Assembly (NCBI RefSeq): GCF_027172205.1
Contig: NC_070607.1
Span: 1,126,001 to 1,190,000, forward strand
Length of the DNA stretch: 64,000 bases
Origin: Podarcis raffonei
Lineage: Eukaryota > Chordata > Lepidosauria > Squamata > Lacertidae
Direction: 5' to 3'
Both the position numbers and the translations under genes were made by a program. Each line of letters opens with the position of its first letter. Positions within the stretch are counted from its first letter, which is position 1. Positions 47,601 to 54,550 of this stretch are shown here, piece after piece. The notes beneath the pieces were generated by a model that had not been told where the DNA came from, made no database searches, and saw only the letters and a list, made by a program, of their open reading frames with translations.

Positions 47601-50600
47601 TCCCTAGGTAAAAATGCTCCCACCAAGTTGGTGCTAGAAACTCAAACAGTGCTTTTTTCCTAAAAAAATGTTTAGGGGTACAGTCATACCTTGGGCTGAA
47701 GTAGCTTCGGCTTGAGCATTTTCGGGTTGCGCTCCGCGGCGACCCGGAAGTAACGGATCGCGTTACTTCCGGCTTTTGCCGCTCGCGCATATGCTCAAAA
47801 TGACGTCACGCGCATGCACAGAAGTGGCAAATCACAACCCATGCACGCAGAGACATGGGTTGCGTTCACTTCAGGATGCGAACGGGGCTCTGGAATGGAT
47901 GCCGTTCGCATCCAGAGGTACCACTGTACTCTCATTTTGACTCAAGAAAAGCACCATTTTATAGTTCAAACCGGGGGGAATAAATACAGTAAATTAACAA
48001 AACTATAAACGTTTACAAAATGTTTAGGAGTATCTGTACCCCTGCATCCCCCAGAAAAAAAGCATTGAACTCATGTATGTAAGCTAGGTGCCAAACAACA
48101 CACTGAAATCTAGGTTGTGGTCGCCACAACAGAATGTCTGTTCACCAGTGGGTTGGACTAAATGACCCTTGGGGTCCCTTCCAATGCTACAATTCTATGG
48201 TTTCAGCTACACTGCTTGACTGTGGCTTGCTCTTACAGCAATTCACTTGTCCCAGTAGGCTAGGAGAAACACACACAGTTGAAACTGAAATGGTTACAGT
48301 GGTACCTCGGGTTACATACGCTTCAGGTTTCAGACTCCGCTAACCCAGAAATATTGCTTCAGGTTAAGAACTTTGCTTCAGGTTGAGAACAGAAATTGTG
48401 CTCTGGCGGAGCGGCAGCAGCAGGAGGCCCCATTAGCTAAAGTGGTGCTTCAGGTTAAGAACATTTTCAGGTTAAGTACGGACCTCCAGAATGATTTACG
48501 TACTTAACCCGAGGTACCACTGTATTAACTATGGACTAAGACAGAGGTTTGCCAACTGTGATCACCAACCTAGCGCCCAGAAATCTCCACATGGTCGCAG
48601 TTGGAGCCCTGCCAGTAGCAAAATGTGCATGGTTAATTTCGAACACTGCACCAAGTAGAAACTAGAGCATTAGGGAGATGAGTCAAGTGGGGTTTTAATC
48701 TCAAGCATATGAGAAAATTCACAGCAAAGTACAAAAGAGAACTAAGAATACATGATTCGATTACATGCACTAATGCTGGAATAGGGGATTGTGTCCTGGG
48801 CAGGAGCCAGAAAAGGTGGGTTTGGGTCAGTGATTTGGAGAGGAAGAGAGGTAGCATCCCATGAACCACGGTGGCCCAGACGCAGCACAGGAGCATGGCT
48901 TGCACCTGGCCTGCACACCCCACCCAGTTCAGCCTGTCCCATTAGACAGCCACAGGCTGGCTCTGCAGCCCTTCCACATGGAAAGCCCAATTTTTGTAGG
49001 CCAGAATGTCCTAGTTTTATTCAACAAAGTAAATAACTAAAGGGGTGCCCAAATTCTTATTTCTGATATCGCAATGTGGGAAAATGAAACAAGGGTCCTT
49101 AAAAAACAAATTAGGGAACACCTCTGTCATATCAAAAATAAAAACTGGGCACCCTTTGGTTTGTTCTTTTACGGTATAAAATACTTAATCAGTTGCATTT
49201 AGACAATCATTTCAGCCCTTGCTTAATGGGAGATCTATCGAACAGAAACTGCTATGACTAAAGGCTGTGTTGTAAAAACAGAGCACCCCTTACACCTCCC
49301 TTCTGTAGGGCTGGGACACTTATGATGTCTTAGTGAGCTGGTTATTATGCCAGCAGACCAAGAACACGGAAGGCAAGACCACAGTTCCAGGGGGGAACTG
49401 ATCCCTGCACAGCTGATTACACTACAGCCGTATGTTTATCTAGATCAGGGGTTCTCTATCTTTCTTCCCATGGACTGAAAATTACTGGCCACCCCTGACC
49501 CCAGTCACAAAACGGTGGTGAAAAAGTTCCTTAGCTCAGTGTTCCTCAAGCTAAGTGCAGGACCTGGCTCAGGAAACACTGTGGCTCAGCCTCTCCATTG
49601 GAGGCAGAATTTCCTGATCCAGAGTCTCTACGCGGAAAAGACTTTTTATAAATATATTTCCCCTCGCCATGCCTCTCAAAGTATTTTACCCACCTCCTGG
49701 CATTTCTTCTCCCATTCTCCTTTCACTTGCACCTTAATCCTCCACTCACCCACAACATGCCAGTTTCCTTCCTCCCTGGTCCTTTAACATTCACTTTTTC
49801 CTCCTCTCTTCTCCACTTCACAATCTTTTATCTTGCTTTCTGATTTCCTTCCTCTCAAAGCAGAGAGGCTTTCCTTTTCCTGCTGCTTCCCAGCCACCTT
49901 CACTCAGCACACAAGGAGTGGATGGAGCCGGCACTGGTCCAGCCCAAAGGCTACAGCTGGGCTAGCAGGAAGAGGAGGCAGGTGAAGAGGCCCTGCGCAG
50001 GCTGGGAGACTGCAGCCCATGGCCCCCAAGTGGTCTTGGCCCCCGATTAAAATAGACTGATTAGAGAAACACAAGTGCTGCATCGCAAAAGGACATTTGT
50101 TAACAAAACTCGTGAACAAAACAAAAAATACAGTTATACATAAAACCAGAGTCTCTCCCCCTTTGGGAAGGGTTCTGAAAGTTTCTTTTTAAATAAAAAA
50201 AGGGTCAGTGCTAAATACTTGATTTTTAAGGGATAAGTCTGTTCAAAGTTTTCAAGAACAACCCAACAACCTCCCCCCCCCCCAAAAAAAATCCCTGAAC
50301 TCACTCTTTTCTTTTTCCACTTCCATAACCTGCTTTTTCCATTCATCAAAAGTGGGAATATCTCCTGGATCCTTTGGGCTTATTACAGAAGTTGGGTCAA
50401 TTTCTCCTACTTTTCTCTGCAAGGTTTTCAGATATTAACAAAAAACAACAAGACAGGCAATAAGGCAAGCAATCAAAACAGTGTAAGGCTTCAAGAACCA
50501 AACATTAAAAGGCAAGTTATGCCCAGCAGGCTGCATGGTAAGCTGACCATTCTATTGCATAGCAGTGCTTTTACAATTTTTCTTATTGTTATTTTGCAAA

Positions 50601-53600
50601 ACATAGCTTGCGTTTGGGGGGAATGTGATGTGGAAAATGTGGTTAGAGAAAGGAATGAAATGTGTGTCCTACTATACTTTTGAGACGTTAACATACTCAG
50701 TAGTACTCAGACTATCATGAAGGGAATAACCCAATCACTTACAAGGTTGTAGATACCAAAACAGAGAATCTAGTATAGCCTTCCCCAGCCCATTGCCTTC
50801 TAGATGTTCTGGATTGCAAATCCTATCAGAACCAGCTGAGATGGTCAGAGCTTATGGGAGCTGTAATCTAAAACATTTAGAAAGCACCAGTTTGCTGAAA
50901 GCTACTACATATTTACAGTAAGAAAGGAGTGGAGTTTTATTCTTTTCGCAATGCCATTGACTTTTCTGCTTTTTCTGTTTTTCCTTTAAAATCATAAAAA
51001 GGATAAGCCATGAACTCTCAATGTTTCAGAGTGAATTTCTGTAATGCCTGCATTGTTCATCTTCAATTGAGAAGAAATATGTTGATTTAACAATGGTTTT
51101 CTATGTTCACTCAAGTTCCAAAATGCTGGGAAACTACAGTTGTTAAGGACCAACCTTTTACAAATGTTTTATTTAGGTCGTTTTTAAAAAAATGGTATGG
51201 TATCCTATCTTGTGGTTAGTTTCAGTTTTGCCACCACTTTGCAGCTAGATGACCGTCCGAGGCAGAGCAGTGGAGCCAAGTTCCAGATGGGTCTGTTGAC
51301 CGGAACAGTCACACAAGAACCTGTCCATGCAACTGTGGCTCTTCCTGTAAACAACCAAATCTGGCAGGAGTCTGCCCTCCAGTTCCAAGGTAGGGATGAA
51401 GATGGAACGAACCAGCTGATTCCAACAAGCATTTCAAGTTTAGTGTCTGGGGTGGTGCATTTTATCTGCTGGTCTCGGCACTGTTTTTGCTTTAGTTACT
51501 GTATTTTGAATGTGCTTTCACATGAAAGCAGGAGAGTAATGTTAAAATAAAATCAACAGTAAGGTAAAGGGACCCCTGACCATTAGGTCCAGTTGTGACC
51601 GACTCTGGGGTTGCAGCGCTCACTTCGCTTTATTGGCCGAGGGAGCTGGCGTACAGCTTCCGGGCCGCTTCTCGTGAACCAGAGCAGAACACAGAAACGC
51701 CGTTTACCTTCCCGCCGAAGTGCTGTCTATTTATCTACTTGCACTTTGACGTGCTTTCAAACTGCTATGTTGGCAGGAGCAGGGACCGAGCAACAGGAGC
51801 TCACCCCATCGCGGGGATTCAAACTGCTTCTGGGTCATGTGGCCAGCATGAGTAAGCCGCTTCTGGCGAACCAGAGCAGCGCACGGAAACGCTGTTTACC
51901 TTCCCGCCGGAGTGGTACCTATGTATCTACTTGCACTTTGACGTGCTTTCGAACTGCTAGGTTGGCAGGAGCAGGGACTGAGCAACGGGAGCTCACCCCG
52001 TCGCAGGGATTCGAACCGCTGACCTTCTGATCGGCAAGTCCTAGGCTCTGTCGTTTAACCCACAGCGCCACCTGCGTCCCATAAAATCAATAGTAGTGCT
52101 TGGCATTTTCCACATTTGAAATATGAGCATCATCTATGAGGAACGGCTAAGGGAGCTGGGCATGTTTAGCCTGGAGAAGAGGAGGTTAAGGGGTGATATG
52201 ATAGCCATGTTCAAATATATGAAAGGATGTCACATAGAGGAGGGAGAAAGGTTGTTTTCTGCTGCTCCAGAGAAGCGGACACGGAGCAATGGATCCAAAC
52301 TACAAGAAAGAAGATTCCACCTAAACATTAGGAAGAACTTCCTGACAGTAAGAGCTGTTTGACAGTGGAATTTGCTGCCAAGGAGTGTGGTGGAGTCTCC
52401 TTCTTTGGAGGTCTTTAAGCAGAGGCTTGATAACCATATGTCAGGAGTGCTCTGATGGTGTTTCCTGCTTGGCAGGGGGTTGGACTCGATGGCCCTTGTG
52501 GTCTCTTCCAACTCTATGATTCTATGATTCTATAGTCGAAAGTAAGCTGTAACAGAAGCAGCACGTTAAGTACCTGCCCATTTAAAGTAAGCACTGAGAA
52601 CCAATACTGTAGAAAGTATAAAGCTGAGAAATGTCAAACCGCAAAGGGAGCAAAATGTTCTTTGACATTTAGTGTGAGAGATAAACATTTACTTGAACCA
52701 TTTGTATCCCTACAGGGTGTTTGGGGTTATTATCACCTACCTCCCCTCTTATGTTACCCGAAGCATTCAGTGCAGATTTTGGAGTGGTCTTTTGCTCAGT
52801 TGCAGGAACTTTGGGTTCGAATTCTGATTTAGTTATCTTTCCCTTTCCATGTGAAGATATATTTTCTATATGTTGACCTACAAGGCTGAAAATACAGCAA
52901 CATCAGAAACACCTAACTCAAAATATTTTTACATATCAATACATAGAGTATAGACAGCACAGAATTCTCACAGAGAACCAGTCAGTTGCTATTGAACTTG
53001 ATAAAATAAGTGTTTTAGTGAAGAGCAGCAATATTCCAAGTATGGTCTCAACTGTGAAAAAAGTCTGCCCTCCAACATGGACAAGCAATGCAAGCCAGAG
53101 GAAACCTGCTTAGCCAAGGATGCTGGTAAAAACTTTTGCTTCTTTTTCAGCTTCTTCTGTAAAGTGACATGTGGTCAGAAGTATTTCAAGTACAGTAATA
53201 CTGCCCCTCATTAACCTTATTGAAGGAGCAGAAAAAGAAAATCAAACCTGCAAGGTCAGGCAATAAAAAGCTGTTCTGATTTACTGACTTTGATTATCTA
53301 GAAATACATTGTTAGTCAAGGATAGTGTTAGATTATTTACCTGAGCATATACTGGGGGGGGTTGGTCTTTAAGGACTAGGTTTATTTTTATTTTTTATCT
53401 ATTACTATCTGTTAGTCACAGGGCCGGATTTACGTTTGATGAGGCCCTAAGCTACTGAAGGTAATGGGGCCCTTTACATGTCCAGCTGTCCTTTGTCAAC
53501 AACAAATTGTTGCTGTTTTTTTGTGTTGCATATATGCTATATGGTAATTTACGGACCTAATAGGTATCTAAAGCCATTTGCACATAACAAAATATGTATT

Positions 53601-54499
53601 TTATCAAAGTAATTGTTGAACTGAAATACAATTAAGAAGTATATAAATAGTGAGATAATTACTATTACATCCAGGGTTTTTTTCCCCTTTAAATTTTTTT
53701 GGGGCCCCCAAGAGAGTGGGGCCCTAAGCTAGAGCTTGCTTAGCTTACACGTAAATCCGCCACTGGTTGGTCACCTTGCATCTCTTTGAATAGACATGAA
53801 AATTAGAAGAAGAAGAAGAAGAAGAAGAAGAAGAAGAAGAAGAAGAAGAAGAATGAAAATCAATGGAACAGCCTATGGCAGCAGTTATTTTAATACTCAC
53901 CCCTCTGGAGAAGTATCAAGAGACGAAGAGTCACCCTGAGGCTGGCCCTCAAGTGCCCCACCCAGGTCACAGTCAGGCTCTGACTTCTCTGCTTCAGCAG
54001 AGCTAGCTACAGGGATATCAGCACTGGAGTTTTCTATTGCACTGAAGGAAAAGAAAACAAACATGCTTTTTACTTCTATGAAATAACTAATGCTTTTGCT
54101 GGAATTTCTAATACCTTGACACATCAAAGCACCCTTGTATTAAAGCAGTTGCCTGGTAACCACAGAAGACAAAGAACTGCATATAGCCCAATATATGAAA
54201 CGAGGCAGTGAGGGAACATCTTTTATACGTTTTTACATTTTTGCATATATTTGTATACACTGCCTTGAGTCCCAGTCTGCGAGAAAGGAGGGATAATAAT
54301 ATTAATAAATAATGCATCCAACCCTCAATTAGTCTGTTGAGAGGGAGAGTACTCTTCTACTCAAATGACTTATTCTATTATTTCTTGCAGAAAGTGTGAA
54401 ATTTTAGGGAATTTGCTTAGGGAAGCTTTTAATGTTTAATAGGTTATTGTATTTTAGTGTTCTGTTGGAAGCCGCCCAGAGTGAGTGGGGTATAAATAA

Positions 54500-54550
<51 letters not shown>

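Larger units (their letters stand above)
45791..50304 (-). other. SUCO: SUCO intron between exons d and e (4.5 kb)
   Basis: No exon seen. Contains three Tigger-like MITEs (45931-46165, 47681-47926, 48297-48522), a truncated TATAAGAC-type repeat near 47010-47065, a short CR1 end at 48146-48202 and a C-run at 50273-50283. A direct repeat is visible around 46500-46560 and 46650-46705 (GCAAAAATCCTGAG...ATCCATGTGGA...TGTGCTTTGTAACCAC). Confidence 0.75.
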
